Assembly: GCA_963705635.1 (NCBI GenBank)
Contig: CAVPKH010000001.1
Span: 186,001-250,000, forward strand
From: VRUE01 sp963705635
GTDB taxonomy: Bacteria; Actinomycetota; Thermoleophilia; Solirubrobacterales; 70-9
Reading direction: 5' to 3'
DNA: 64,000 nt
The position numbers and the translations under genes are program-made. Below the pieces are notes generated by a model. The model was not told the DNA's origin. It saw nothing but the letters and a program-made list of their open reading frames with translations, and made no database searches. Position 1 is the first letter of the stretch. Each line of letters starts with the position of its first letter. Shown one piece after another: positions 18,184-27,182 of this stretch.

Positions 18184-18693
18184 TCAGGCGGCGGCGACCG
18201 GCAGGTACTGCTGCCAGGCAGCCGGGATGCGCGGGCTCGCCACCTGGATGAACACCGTCGGCCCCGGCGCCTTCGGCGTGTTCTGAGGGTGCATGTGGAT
18301 CTCGCGGGGGAGGCGGTTGCCCTTGCGGCGGTTGCAGGACGCGCAGGCGGCGACGATGTTCTCCCAAACCGATTTGCCGCCGCGGCTGCGCGGGATCACG
18401 TGGTCGACCGTGAGGCCAGATTTGCGCGAGCCGCAGTACTGGCAGGTCCACGAGTCCCGCGCCAGCACCGCGCGGCGGGTGATCTTCCTCCTGTGCGCTT
18501 CCCGCGGGATCCGCACGTAGCTGACCAGGCGGATCACGTCGGGGCGCTCCATCGTCATGTGCTCGGAGTGGATCGCGCCTTCGCGGCGCTCGAGCAACTC
18601 GGCCTTCTCCTTCAGCAACAGCACAGCAGCCCTTCTCAACGTGCACACGTTGATCGGCTCGTACGTCGCATTGAGAACAAGGACGCGTGCCAT
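18184..18693 (-). CDS. HNH endonuclease family protein
   Basis: 169 residues from ATG 18693. The zinc/HNH core is CQYCGSRKSGLTVDHVIPRSRGGKSVWENIVAACASCNRRKGNR (about residues 87-130), with two CxxC pairs and the DHVIPRSRGG catalytic element. The N-terminus MARVLVLNATYEPINVCTLRRAAVLLL is typical of the widespread actinobacterial chromosomal HNH protein; its role is unknown and it is not linked to a modification gene here. Its stop is next to the gyrA stop, so the two genes converge with no gap. Confidence 0.88.
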   Translation of the reverse strand: MARVLVLNATYEPINVCTLRRAAVLLLKEKAELLERREGAIHSEHMTMERPDVIRLVSYVRIPREAHRRKITRRAVLARDSWTCQYCGSRKSGLTVDHVIPRSRGGKSVWENIVAACASCNRRKGNRLPREIHMHPQNTPKAPGPTVFIQVASPRIPAAWQQYLPVAAA

Positions 18694-18707
18694 ATTGCTG
18701 GAGAATT

Positions 18708-19544
18708 CTACGCAGTTGGGTAGGAGCCCAGGATTCGCACCGATTCGGCCTTGGCCCGGAGCGCCTCAATCGCCTCGCTGACGGCACGTTCGCCGAGCGC
18801 CCCGTCGAGGTCGCAGAAGAACATGTAGCGGCCGAGGCCGAGGCGCAGTGGCCGCGACTCGATGCGGCTGAGGTTGACGTCGCGGCTGGAGAACTCCCGC
18901 AGCGCCTCGACCAGGGCGCCGGGGTGATCCTCGCCCAGCTCCGAGAAGACCAGCGAGGTCTTCCAGCCCTCACCCGGCGCCACCGCGGTGCCCGCCGCGG
19001 CGATCCAGACAAAGCGGGTGACGTTGTTGTCCTCGTCCTCGATCCCCTCGCGCAGGATCGTGCAGCCGTAGAGCTCGGCGGCGGAGTGGGCGCCGATCGC
19101 CGCCCAGGGCTCGCTGGACTCGCCGACCAGGCGCACTGCCTCGGCCGTGCTGCTGGCGCTGCGCGGCTCGGCACCAGGCAGGCTCTCGCGCAGGAAGCGG
19201 GCGCACTGGGCGAGCGGCTGGGGGTGGGAGAGGACGGTCGTGACCTGCTCCAGCTCCAGCTCCGTGCGGGCCATCAGCATTGCCCGCACGGCGAAGTCGT
19301 GCTCGCCGACGATCGTCACGCCCTCGGCCTCGAAGGCCAGCGTGTCGAGGGTGCTGCGGACCGATCCCTCGATCGAGTTCTCGAAGGGGACCAGCGCTCG
19401 CTCGACCTCACCGCGCTCGACCGCGAGGATCGCGTCGTGGACCGTCGGCGTTCGCAGCGCGGTGAACTCCTCGCCGGGGCCCAGCGCCTCGCGCAGGGCG
19501 TCTTCGGTGAAGGTCCCGGCCGGCCCCAGGTAGGCGATCCGCAT
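18708..19544 (-). CDS. pheA: Prephenate dehydratase
   Basis: 278 residues from ATG 19544. Converts prephenate to phenylpyruvate in phenylalanine synthesis. The catalytic domain begins IAYLGPAGTFTEDAL and includes VPFENSIEGSV, VLSHPQPLAQC and the catalytic NNVTRFVWI motif (family TRF). The regulatory ACT domain includes KTSLVFSELGEDHPGALVEALREFSSRDVNLSRIESRP, where ESRP is the phenylalanine-binding signature. No chorismate mutase domain is fused. Confidence 0.95.
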   Translation of the reverse strand: MRIAYLGPAGTFTEDALREALGPGEEFTALRTPTVHDAILAVERGEVERALVPFENSIEGSVRSTLDTLAFEAEGVTIVGEHDFAVRAMLMARTELELEQVTTVLSHPQPLAQCARFLRESLPGAEPRSASSTAEAVRLVGESSEPWAAIGAHSAAELYGCTILREGIEDEDNNVTRFVWIAAAGTAVAPGEGWKTSLVFSELGEDHPGALVEALREFSSRDVNLSRIESRPLRLGLGRYMFFCDLDGALGERAVSEAIEALRAKAESVRILGSYPTA

Positions 19545-19552
19545 CGCGGCGC

Positions 19553-20590
19553 CTATTCGAAGGCGACGGTGTAGCTGGCCTTGTTGTTGTCGGAGACCTG
19601 CTCGCCCGGCACGGTGTCGACGTCGACTTCGAGCGTCACTTCTCCGCTTGGCGCCGGCGTCAAGGGGATCGAGACGCCTTCCGTTTCACCCGCGGCGATG
19701 CTTTCGATGCTCCCCTTCAGGGTGCCGCCGCCGCTGACGGTGACTGAGACGCTGATGCCGTTCTCCGTCGATTCGCCCTGGTTGGCCACCTGCACTTCGA
19801 CTTCGGGCGTTCCTTCGCTGAGCACCGGAGTGGTCGATTCGGCGCTGAGTTCGGTGCCGTTGACGCTGGTTCCAACCAGGCCGAGGCCGTGCACGCCCGG
19901 CGTCGCCGCTGCGGTGGCGCCGTCGACCGAGCCGAGCGCCGCGGCGACGGCGCTCTCGTCCAGCCATTTGGTCCCTTCGGCCAGGAAGGCGCTCTTCGGC
20001 ACATCGCTGCCGTCGATCCCGTTGGAGGCGAGGACGCTGTTGATTTCCGGCTGCACCACGGTCGCGTAGAGCACGTCGCTGGCCAGCAGCTTCTGCATCT
20101 GCGCGGCGATGTCCGCCGTCGCCTGCTCGGCGCCGACGTCGCCGAGCGCCGTGCTCATCTTGTCGGCGATTTCGTCCATCGCGCTGCTGCGCAGTTCGTA
20201 GACGAGCTCCAGCGCGCTCTGGGCGTGGCCCATGTCGCCCGGGGCGCTGAGCCCGTCGACGCGACTCGCGTAGTTGTCCATCGCGCTGCGGTCGGCGTTC
20301 ACCTCGGCGACGAACTCGGTGACCGAGAGGCTGCCCGGATCGGCGAGCTTGCCGAAGAGCTGCTTGCTGGTCTGCTGGGTCTCGTCGGCGATCTGGGTGA
20401 CGTTGCGGGCGTAGTCGCTCAGCGCCCGGTCCTTGCGGGCGTCGAGGCAGCCCTTGACGCCGAGCACGATCAGGATCAGCAGCAGCAGGCCGCCGCCGAG
20501 CGCCAGCCCGCGCCGCAGCAGGATCTGCTGGCGCTCAGGGCGCCGGCGCGGCCGCGGCCGCCGACCCGGCCTGGATGAGGGCGAATCCAC
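19553..20590 (-). CDS. Membrane-anchored protein with coiled-coil and CARDB-like extracellular domain
   Basis: About 345 residues from GTG 20590; the longer open frame overlaps the plus-strand kinase and is not preferred. A basic Pro/Arg-rich N-terminus (PGRRPRPRRRPERQQ) precedes one membrane segment LALGGGLLLLILIVLGV, so the rest is outside. The middle is helical (SDYARNVTQIADETQQTSKQLFGKL...). The last 100 residues (SEGTPEVEVQVANQGESTENGISVSVTVSGGG...VSDNNKASYTVAFE) look like a CARDB/Ig-like beta domain. Function unknown. Divergent from the STPK gene at 20650. Confidence 0.7.
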   Translation of the reverse strand: MDSPSSRPGRRPRPRRRPERQQILLRRGLALGGGLLLLILIVLGVKGCLDARKDRALSDYARNVTQIADETQQTSKQLFGKLADPGSLSVTEFVAEVNADRSAMDNYASRVDGLSAPGDMGHAQSALELVYELRSSAMDEIADKMSTALGDVGAEQATADIAAQMQKLLASDVLYATVVQPEINSVLASNGIDGSDVPKSAFLAEGTKWLDESAVAAALGSVDGATAAATPGVHGLGLVGTSVNGTELSAESTTPVLSEGTPEVEVQVANQGESTENGISVSVTVSGGGTLKGSIESIAAGETEGVSIPLTPAPSGEVTLEVDVDTVPGEQVSDNNKASYTVAFE

Positions 20591-20649
20591 CAAGAAGCAG
20601 GGAGTATGTCGCAGGAAGAAGCGGATTCGCGGCGAAGCCGGGAAGTGCT

Positions 20650-21570
20650 GTGGTCGGCTCACTCGTCCTCAACCGCTTCCTGATCGAGCGCCGCATTGGC
20701 AGCGGCGGCTTCGGCACCGTCTACGAGGCCTGGGACGGTCGCCTCGAGCGCTCGGTCGCGGTCAAGGCGATCGACGCCGGCGGCTCGCGGGACTCCGGCC
20801 GCGTGCTGCGCGAGGCGCAGGCCGCGGCGCGGCTCAACCACCCCGGCATCGTCACCCTCTACGAGATGGGCGAAGAGGACGGCAACGCGCTGCTGGTCAC
20901 CGAGCTGGTCGACGGCGAGACGCTCGCCCAGCTCAACCGCGAGGGCACCCTCAGCGACCGCGAGATCGGCGAGATCGGCGCCGATCTCTGTGAGGCGCTC
21001 GACCACGCTCACGCCCGCGCCGTCGTCCACCGTGACATCAAGCCGCAGAACGTGCTGGTGACCGCGGAGGGTGAGCCGAGCGCGAAGCTGATGGACTTCG
21101 GCGTCGCCCGCCTCACCGACGCCGCCGGGCTGACCGCCCCCGGCGACGTCGTCGGCACCCTCGCCTACATGTCGCCCGAGCAGGCCGAGGGCCGCGCCGC
21201 CGGCCCGGAGGCCGACGTCTACTCGCTGGCGCTGATGCTCTACGAGGCCTGGGGTGGCGAGAACCCGAACCGCCGCGCCACCCCGGCGGCGACTGCGCGG
21301 GCGATCGGCACCCGCCACCGGCCGATGCGCAAGCTCCGCCCCGACCTGCCGCGCCAGCTCAGCGAAGCGGTCGACGCTTGCCTGCAGTCCCGCCCGGATC
21401 GACGGCCGCCGCTGGAGGAGCTCGGCGCCGCGATCGAAAGCTCGCTCGACCACCTCGCCGAGCATCGGCCGCGCCGTGAAACCTCGCTGCGCCTGCGCTT
21501 GGGGGCGGTTGCCGTGGCTGCCGTGCTCGGCGCCTGGCTTGCCGCCGGCCACGGCTTCCTGCTCCCGTAG
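20650..21570 (+). CDS. Serine/threonine protein kinase with C-terminal membrane anchor
   Basis: About 306 residues from GTG 20650, which follows GGGAAGTGCT; an earlier in-frame ATG at 20575 lies over the divergent gene. Kinase signatures: glycine loop IGSGGFGTVYEA, VAVKAI lysine, catalytic loop VVHRDIKPQNVLV, DFG in LMDFGVARL, and MSPEQAEGRAA. One hydrophobic C-terminal segment (LGAVAVAAVLGAWLAAGHGFLL) would place the kinase in the cytosol with almost no outer domain. It opens the FHA-phosphatase-RodA-PBP-PknB cluster, so it probably acts in cell-wall or division control. Confidence 0.88.
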   Translation: MVGSLVLNRFLIERRIGSGGFGTVYEAWDGRLERSVAVKAIDAGGSRDSGRVLREAQAAARLNHPGIVTLYEMGEEDGNALLVTELVDGETLAQLNREGTLSDREIGEIGADLCEALDHAHARAVVHRDIKPQNVLVTAEGEPSAKLMDFGVARLTDAAGLTAPGDVVGTLAYMSPEQAEGRAAGPEADVYSLALMLYEAWGGENPNRRATPAATARAIGTRHRPMRKLRPDLPRQLSEAVDACLQSRPDRRPPLEELGAAIESSLDHLAEHRPRRETSLRLRLGAVAVAAVLGAWLAAGHGFLLP

Positions 21571-21622
21571 GATTCGACCCCGGTTTTCCCGCCAGCCGCC
21601 TTTTGGCGTCTCGCTCGCGAAA

Positions 21623-21636
21623 AGGAGCCAACGATC
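21623..21636 (+). promoter_or_regulatory. Ribosome-binding site pointing to an ATC start codon
   Basis: AGGAG at 21623-21627 is six bases upstream of ATC at 21634. The reading frame from this ATC gives the family's conserved N-terminus (LRNLESRIEGLVEGVF). No ATG, GTG or TTG occurs in frame between 21583 and 21634, and the next GTG (21712) would remove about 26 conserved residues. Confidence 0.5.
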
Positions 21637-22404
21637 AGCGTTCTACGCAACCTCGAGAGTCGGATCGAAGGCCTCGTCGAGGGGGTATTCAGCCGCGCCT
21701 TCAGCTCCGAGGTGCAGCCGGTCGAGCTCGCCCGCAAGCTGGCCAAGGAGATGGATGCCCACAAGACGGCGGGGGTGGCGCGGATCTACGTCCCCAACGA
21801 GTACACGGTCTTCCTCTCGAGCAAGGACCGGGTCAAGCTGGAGGGGTACGAGCGTTCGCTCGAGCAGGAGCTCTCCGGCTATCTGCTCGAGCACGCCCGG
21901 CGCCGCAGCTACGACCTGCTGACTCGGCCGGCGGTCGAGTTCAAGACCGACGAGCGCCTGCGCCTCGGCGAGTTCGGCATCCAGACCCGCCTGGTCAAGC
22001 CGCCGGCGCGCGAGGGCGAGGCGCCGAGCCAGGGCGAGGAGGGGCACACGATGGTCTACTCGGCGGTGAAGGAGAAAGCCGCCGCGCCGGCGAGCCCCGA
22101 GCGCCCCGAGGCGTCGGTCGCGACCCGCGCGGTCGTCTCGCTCGACGACCGCCGCTACGTGCTGGAGGGGCCGCAGGCGACGATCGGGCGCTCCAAGCAG
22201 GCGGAGTGCGTGCTCAGTGACCCCAACGTCTCGCGCCGCCACGCCGAGCTGCGGCGCTCGCAGTCCGGCGACTGGACGATCGCCGACCTCGGCTCGACCA
22301 ACGGCGTCAAGGTGAACGGGCGCCGCGTCACCTCGACCCGGCTCAGCCCCGGGGACCAGGTCACCGTCGGCACCACGACCTTCCTCTTCGACGTCGAGCA
22401 ATGA
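21634..22404 (+). CDS. fhaA: FHA domain protein with N-terminal DUF3662 (FhaA-like)
   Basis: About 256 residues when started at ATC 21634; GTG 21712 is the first standard start but cuts into the conserved domain. The DUF3662 part reads SVLRNLESRIEGLVEGVF...VQPVELARKLAKEMD and continues to about residue 130. The FHA domain at the C-terminus has ATIGRSKQAECVLSDPNVSRRHAEL and LGSTNGVKVNGRRV, including the phosphothreonine-binding GRS, SRRH and STNG motifs. FhaA proteins bind phosphorylated partners of PknB in peptidoglycan synthesis. First of two FHA genes. Confidence 0.85.
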   Translation: MSVLRNLESRIEGLVEGVFSRAFSSEVQPVELARKLAKEMDAHKTAGVARIYVPNEYTVFLSSKDRVKLEGYERSLEQELSGYLLEHARRRSYDLLTRPAVEFKTDERLRLGEFGIQTRLVKPPAREGEAPSQGEEGHTMVYSAVKEKAAAPASPERPEASVATRAVVSLDDRRYVLEGPQATIGRSKQAECVLSDPNVSRRHAELRRSQSGDWTIADLGSTNGVKVNGRRVTSTRLSPGDQVTVGTTTFLFDVEQ

Positions 22405-22536
22405 ATGCGCCCCAGCACCCCGAGGACGAGGCCCGGGCGCCGTTGGGCAAGGACCCAGGAGAGCCCGATGGCAGCGCCGTCGGGTGACCGGCGACGCGGC
22501 CCAGCGGTGCTCTGGGGCCGTCATTAGGGTGCTGGC

Positions 22537-23010
22537 GTGGACTACGCACCGATCTCCGTGGCCCTCAAGTTCGGCTTCCTCGCCGTCCTCTACCTCTTCC
22601 TGCTCTGGATCGCCCGCAGCGCGCTCAAGGATCTGCGCCGCACCGCCTCGCCGGCGCCCGACGCGACCGGCTTCCACCAGGCGCCCGGCTTCGATCCGCA
22701 GCCAAGCGCGACCGATGCCTGGCTGGTGGCGGAGCGCGGCGGCGGCCTCGACCCGGGCGAGCGCTTCGACCTGATCGGCGGCCTCTCGATCGGGCGCTCG
22801 ACGGAAGCCGACGTGCGGATCGACGATCGCTACGCCTCCGGCGTGCACGCGAGGATCTTCGGCCGCGATGGACGCACCTACGTCGAGGACATGAGCTCGA
22901 CCAACGGCACGCTGCTCAACGACGCCACCCTGAGCGGCGAGGCGGAGCTGATCGACGGCGACGTGGTGCGGATCGGCGACACCGAGTTTCGCTACGAGGC
23001 CCATGCTTAG
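22537..23010 (+). CDS. fhaB: Membrane-anchored FHA domain protein (FhaB/FipA-like)
   Basis: 157 residues from GTG 22537. One N-terminal membrane segment (VALKFGFLAVLYLFLLWIARSAL) is followed by a linker and an FHA domain with LSIGRSTEADVRIDDRYASGVHARIF and MSSTNGTLLNDATL. In other actinobacteria FhaB links phosphorylated division proteins such as FtsZ-binding partners to the membrane. The arrangement FhaA-FhaB-PstP-RodA-PbpA-PknB is the conserved actinobacterial order. The 132 bp gap before it (22405-22536) shows no gene. Confidence 0.9.
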   Translation: MDYAPISVALKFGFLAVLYLFLLWIARSALKDLRRTASPAPDATGFHQAPGFDPQPSATDAWLVAERGGGLDPGERFDLIGGLSIGRSTEADVRIDDRYASGVHARIFGRDGRTYVEDMSSTNGTLLNDATLSGEAELIDGDVVRIGDTEFRYEAHA

Positions 23011-23076
23011 CGGCCGCCGCAATCCGGCTCGGGGCGCGCCGAGCTGCCGCCGAGCTCCCGGGCGCGAGGGCGGCCG

Positions 23077-24297
23077 ATGCTGAGGATCGACGACCAGGCA
23101 TTCCGCTCCGACACGGGCCGCCAGCGCAGCGCCAACGAGGACTCCTACTTCGTCAGGGCGCCGATCTTCGTCGTCGCCGATGGCATGGGCGGCGCCCAGG
23201 CGGGCGAGGTCGCCTCCCAGGCCGCCGCCGACGCCTTCGACGTCGACCTGCCCGAGGCGGCCCCCGAGCAGGTCCTGCGCGAGACGATCGCCGCCGCCAA
23301 CCGCAGCATTCACGAGCTCGCCCGCGCCGACCCCTCGCGGGCCGGGATGGGGACGACGCTGACCGCGGCGATCGTCAGCGCCGAGCGCGAAGAGGTCGCG
23401 ATCGGCCACGTCGGCGACAGCCGCGCCTACCGGCTGCGGGCGGGGCGGCTCGAGCAGCTCACCCGCGACCACTCGCTGGTCGAGGAGATGCGGCGCAAGG
23501 GCCAGCTCACCGACGCCCAGGCGCAGGACCACCCGCAGCGCTCGATCATCACCCGCGCGCTCGGCCCCGAACCCGAAGTCGAGCCGGACCTGCAGACCGT
23601 TCCCGCCGCCCCGGGCGACGTCTTCCTGCTCTGCTCGGACGGCCTGACGACGATGCTGGCCGAGAAGCAGATCGCCAAGCTGCTCGCCGGCGCCAGCTCG
23701 ATGAGCGCCGCCGTGCGCGCCCTCGTCGACGAAGCCAACCGCGCCGGCGGCCGCGACAACATCACCGCGCTGGCCTTCCGGCTCGAGGACGCGGCGGCGC
23801 CGCGGCGCCAGCCCGAGGGCGCGACGCTGATCGGTCCGTCGGCCGAGGAGGCGGGGCTGACCGCCACCGAGGTGCGCCGCCGCGCCGCCGGGGCGGCCGC
23901 GCGGGAGCGCCGCGAGCAGCTCGCCGCCAAGCCTCCGCGCCGCCGCCTGCGCCGCGCCGCGAAGCTGCTGGCGGCGCTCGCCGTGCTGGCGGCGCTCGCC
24001 TTCGGCGCCTGGTACGGCAATCGCCAGGTCTGGTTCCTCGGCACCGATGACGGCGGCCGCGTCGCCCTCTACCGCGGCCTGCCCTACGAGCTGCCCCTCG
24101 GCATCGTGCTCTACGACGAGCGCTACGCCAGCCCGATCCAGTCCGCCGCCCTGACGCCGAAGCGCCGCACCGCGGTCAGCGGCCACGACCTGCGCTCGCG
24201 CGACGACGCCGTCTCGCTGATCGAAGACATCGAACGGGCCGCCGAGAGCTCGCCACCAGCGGCGGAAGCAGGGGCGCAAGGCGGTCGCGGGCGATGA
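23077..24297 (+). CDS. pstP: PP2C-family serine/threonine phosphatase (PstP-like)
   Basis: 406 residues from ATG 23077. Metal-dependent phosphatase that reverses PknB-type phosphorylation. PP2C motifs: RQRSANEDSYFV, VVADGMGGAQAGEVAS, GHVGDSRAYRLR, LTRDHSLVEEM, LLCSDGLT and GGRDNITALAF. After about residue 245 a charged linker leads to one membrane segment (KLLAALAVLAALAFGAWYGN) and an external tail of roughly 80 residues ending with a Pro/Ala/Gly stretch, the same topology as mycobacterial PstP. The gap to rodA is 37 bp. Confidence 0.93.
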   Translation: MLRIDDQAFRSDTGRQRSANEDSYFVRAPIFVVADGMGGAQAGEVASQAAADAFDVDLPEAAPEQVLRETIAAANRSIHELARADPSRAGMGTTLTAAIVSAEREEVAIGHVGDSRAYRLRAGRLEQLTRDHSLVEEMRRKGQLTDAQAQDHPQRSIITRALGPEPEVEPDLQTVPAAPGDVFLLCSDGLTTMLAEKQIAKLLAGASSMSAAVRALVDEANRAGGRDNITALAFRLEDAAAPRRQPEGATLIGPSAEEAGLTATEVRRRAAGAAARERREQLAAKPPRRRLRRAAKLLAALAVLAALAFGAWYGNRQVWFLGTDDGGRVALYRGLPYELPLGIVLYDERYASPIQSAALTPKRRTAVSGHDLRSRDDAVSLIEDIERAAESSPPAAEAGAQGGRGR

Positions 24298-24334
24298 GCG
24301 CGACGCTGCGAAAGCAGAGCACGCGGGCGGCGCC

Positions 24335-25666
24335 TTGATCTCGGCGCGGAACCGGGAGCTGATCGCCCTCGTCCCGGTCGCCCTCCTGCTCACCGCCGGC
24401 TTCGCCGCGGTCTTCGCCCAGGAGAACGCCCGGCTCGACAACCTCAGCCTGATCTACGGCGCCTACTTCTTCGCCGTCTGCCTCGCCACCCACGTATACC
24501 TGCGGATCCGCCTGCCCGACGCCGATCCGTACCTCTTTCCGCTGGTCGCGCTGCTGATGACCTTCGGCCTGGTGATGGTCTACCGGATCGACCCCAGCCT
24601 CGCTCGCGACCAGGCCAACTGGTTCGTCTTCGGCCTCGTCCTCTTCGCCCTGACGATCCAGTTCCTGCGCGACTACGACGTGCTCGAGCGCTACCGCTAC
24701 ACGATCGCCGTCGTCGGCCTGCTGCTGCTGCTGGCGCCGCGCCTGCCGGGAATCGGCCAGCAGGTCAACGGCGCCTACCTCGGGATCAAGGCCGGCCCGC
24801 TCGCCTTCCAGCCGGCCGAGTTCTCGAAGATCTGCCTTGTCGTCTTCCTCGCCAGCTACCTGCGCGAGCACCGCGAGGTGCTGATCGTCGGCGCCCGCCG
24901 GGTGCTGGGGGTGACGCTGCCGCCGCTCAAGCACTTCGGCCCGATGCTGGTCGTCTGGGGAGCCTCGATGTTCATGCTCGTCTTCATCCGCGACCTCGGC
25001 AGCTCGCTGATGTTCTTCGCCGCCTTCCTGGCCCTGCTCTACGTCGCCACCGGCCGCTTCTCCTTCGTCGTCATCGGCATGGCGATGTTCCTCGTCGGCG
25101 CCTGGTTCTTCGCCTCGACCGTGCCCCACGTCCACGACCGGGTCGAGATCTGGCTCGACCCCTACGCCCACCCGCAGGCGAGCGGATACCAGATCCTGCA
25201 ATCGATCTTCGCCCAGGCCGATGGCGGCCTCTTCGGCAAGGGCTTCGGCCAGGCGCTGATCACGGTTCCCGGCACCAACCAGGCGCTGCTGCCGGCGGCC
25301 CAGACCGACACGATCTATTCGCTGATCGTCAACGAGCTCGGCCTCTTCGGCGCTTGCGCGGTCGTGCTGATCTACCTGCTGATCGCCGCCCGTGGCTTCA
25401 AGGTCGCGCTGCAGGCCGACGACGGCTTCTCGAAGCTGCTGGCGACCGGCCTCACCGCCGTCTTCGCGATCCAGGCCTTCGTCATCATCGGCGGCGTCAC
25501 CAGGGTGATCCCCCTGACCGGCGTCACCCTGCCGTTCATCAGCTACGGCGGCAGCTCGATCGTCGCCAACTTCGTCCTCCTCGCCCTGCTCCTCCTCGTC
25601 TCCGATCGCGCCCGCCGCCAGCTGCAGGCTCCCGCCCGGCCCGGCCGCCTCCTGGAGGAGAGATGA
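24335..25666 (+). CDS. rodA: SEDS-family peptidoglycan glycosyltransferase RodA/FtsW
   Basis: 443 residues from TTG 24335 with about 10-12 membrane segments. SEDS proteins polymerise lipid II with a partner class B PBP. Family features are LPGIGQQVNGAYLGIKAGPLAFQPAEFSKI, IRDLGSSLMFF, YQILQSIFAQADGGLFGKGFGQ and PFISYGGSSIVANF. ATG 24294 would overlap the pstP stop but is out of frame, so either the TTG is real or a small shift hides a longer N-terminus. Stop overlaps the pbpA ATG. Confidence 0.93.
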   Translation: MISARNRELIALVPVALLLTAGFAAVFAQENARLDNLSLIYGAYFFAVCLATHVYLRIRLPDADPYLFPLVALLMTFGLVMVYRIDPSLARDQANWFVFGLVLFALTIQFLRDYDVLERYRYTIAVVGLLLLLAPRLPGIGQQVNGAYLGIKAGPLAFQPAEFSKICLVVFLASYLREHREVLIVGARRVLGVTLPPLKHFGPMLVVWGASMFMLVFIRDLGSSLMFFAAFLALLYVATGRFSFVVIGMAMFLVGAWFFASTVPHVHDRVEIWLDPYAHPQASGYQILQSIFAQADGGLFGKGFGQALITVPGTNQALLPAAQTDTIYSLIVNELGLFGACAVVLIYLLIAARGFKVALQADDGFSKLLATGLTAVFAIQAFVIIGGVTRVIPLTGVTLPFISYGGSSIVANFVLLALLLLVSDRARRQLQAPARPGRLLEER

Positions 25667-27120
25667 ACCGCCAGATCATCAAGCTCTTCGGCCTCGTCGT
25701 CGCCCTCTTCGCGGTGCTGATCGGCTTCACCTCGTACTGGTCCGTGTTCGACGCCGCGGCGCTGAAGGAGAAGGACGCCAACAAGCGCCCGCTGCTCGAG
25801 CAGCAGCAGATCAAGCGCGGCCGCATCCTCGCCGCCGACGGCACCGTGATCGCCCGCTCGGTGCCGAAGGGCCACGGCTCCGGCCTGCGCTACGTGCGTC
25901 GCTACCCCGAGGGCTCGCTCTACGGGCACCCGATCGGCTACAGCTTCGTCCAGTTCGGCGACAGCGAGTTCGAGCAGTTCCACAACGACGAGCTGGTCGG
26001 CAACGAATCGGAATTCAGCTCGATCCTCGACCAGCTGCGCGGGGCCAAGCAGGAGGGCAACGACCTCGTCACCAACCTCGACCCGGCGGCGCAGGCGACG
26101 GCGCTGGAAGACCTGCGCGAAGCCGGCCACGGCGCCGTCGTCGCGATCGAGCCGCAGAGCGGCCGGGTGCGGGTGATGGCCTCGAACCCGCCCTACGACC
26201 CCAACCGCGTGCCCTACGAATTCGGCAAGCTGAGCACGAACAAAATCGAAACACCGCTCTTCAACCGCGCCACCCAGGGCCAGTACCCGCCGGGATCGAC
26301 CTTCAAGGTGGTGACCGCGGCGGCCGGCCTGGAAAGCGGCGTGATCACGCCGGAGACGCCGATCGACGCGCCGGGCTCGCTCGAGGTCGAAGGGACGCCG
26401 CTCGAAAACGACTTCGGCGAAAGCTTCCCGGGTGCGACCCTCGACACGGCGCTGACCAACTCGGTCAACACCTGGTTCGGCCAGCTCGGCCAGCGGCTGG
26501 GCAACGACACCCTGTTCGAATACATGGAACGTTTCGGCTTCAACTCGACTCTGCCGATCGACCTCCCCGCCGATCAGGTCTACAAGAGCGGGGTCTTCAG
26601 CGAAGAAGAACTGCTGGGCGCCAACGACCCGGTCGACCTCGCCCGGCTGGCGATCGGCCAGGAGCGGCTGGCGGTGACGCCGCTGCAGATGGCGCTGGTG
26701 GCCGCCGCGGTCGCCAACAAGGGCAAGGAGATGAAGCCGCAGATCTGGAGCCGCGTCGTCGATCCCGACGGCCGCGTGACCAAACGCCTCGACCCCTCCC
26801 AGTACAGTCAGCCGATCAGCGCCGAGACCGCCGAAGAGCTGACCACCGCGATGGAAGGCGTCGTCAGCGAAGGGACCGGAACAAACGCGGCGATCCCGGG
26901 CGTCTCGGTGGCGGGCAAGACCGGCACCGCCGAAACGCCCGGCAACGAAGCCTGCGGCGGCGGCGAAGAAGAGAACCAGGCCTGGTTCATCGGCTTCGCG
27001 CCAGCCGATGACCCGAAGATCGCGATCGCGGCGACGGTCGAGTGCACCGAAGAATTCGGCAACGACGTCGCCGCGCCGATCTTCCGCGACGTGGCGGAAA
27101 CGATCCTCAACGGTGAATGA
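25663..27120 (+). CDS. pbpA: Class B penicillin-binding protein (PbpA-like transpeptidase)
   Basis: 485 residues from ATG 25663 with a strong GGAGGAGAG site and ATGA overlap with rodA. One N-terminal membrane segment (LFGLVVALFAVLIGFTSYW). The transpeptidase motifs are STFK (Ser212-Lys215), SVN (in TNSVNTWFGQL) and KTGT (about 419-422). There is no separate glycosyltransferase domain, so it likely works with the SEDS protein encoded just upstream. Length and order match mycobacterial PbpA. Confidence 0.94.
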   Translation: MNRQIIKLFGLVVALFAVLIGFTSYWSVFDAAALKEKDANKRPLLEQQQIKRGRILAADGTVIARSVPKGHGSGLRYVRRYPEGSLYGHPIGYSFVQFGDSEFEQFHNDELVGNESEFSSILDQLRGAKQEGNDLVTNLDPAAQATALEDLREAGHGAVVAIEPQSGRVRVMASNPPYDPNRVPYEFGKLSTNKIETPLFNRATQGQYPPGSTFKVVTAAAGLESGVITPETPIDAPGSLEVEGTPLENDFGESFPGATLDTALTNSVNTWFGQLGQRLGNDTLFEYMERFGFNSTLPIDLPADQVYKSGVFSEEELLGANDPVDLARLAIGQERLAVTPLQMALVAAAVANKGKEMKPQIWSRVVDPDGRVTKRLDPSQYSQPISAETAEELTTAMEGVVSEGTGTNAAIPGVSVAGKTGTAETPGNEACGGGEEENQAWFIGFAPADDPKIAIAATVECTEEFGNDVAAPIFRDVAETILNGE

Positions 27121-27182
27121 GATAGAACAGCCGCCGATGGGCCGAGAACAAGACTCCGGCTGCGGAAATCGGCCCGCCGGCC

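Noticed and set aside
21643..24441. 932-codon minus-strand open frame
   Set aside because: Exactly antisense to fhaA, fhaB and pstP, which have clear domains; composition (Arg/Gly/Ala/His) is that of a shadow frame.
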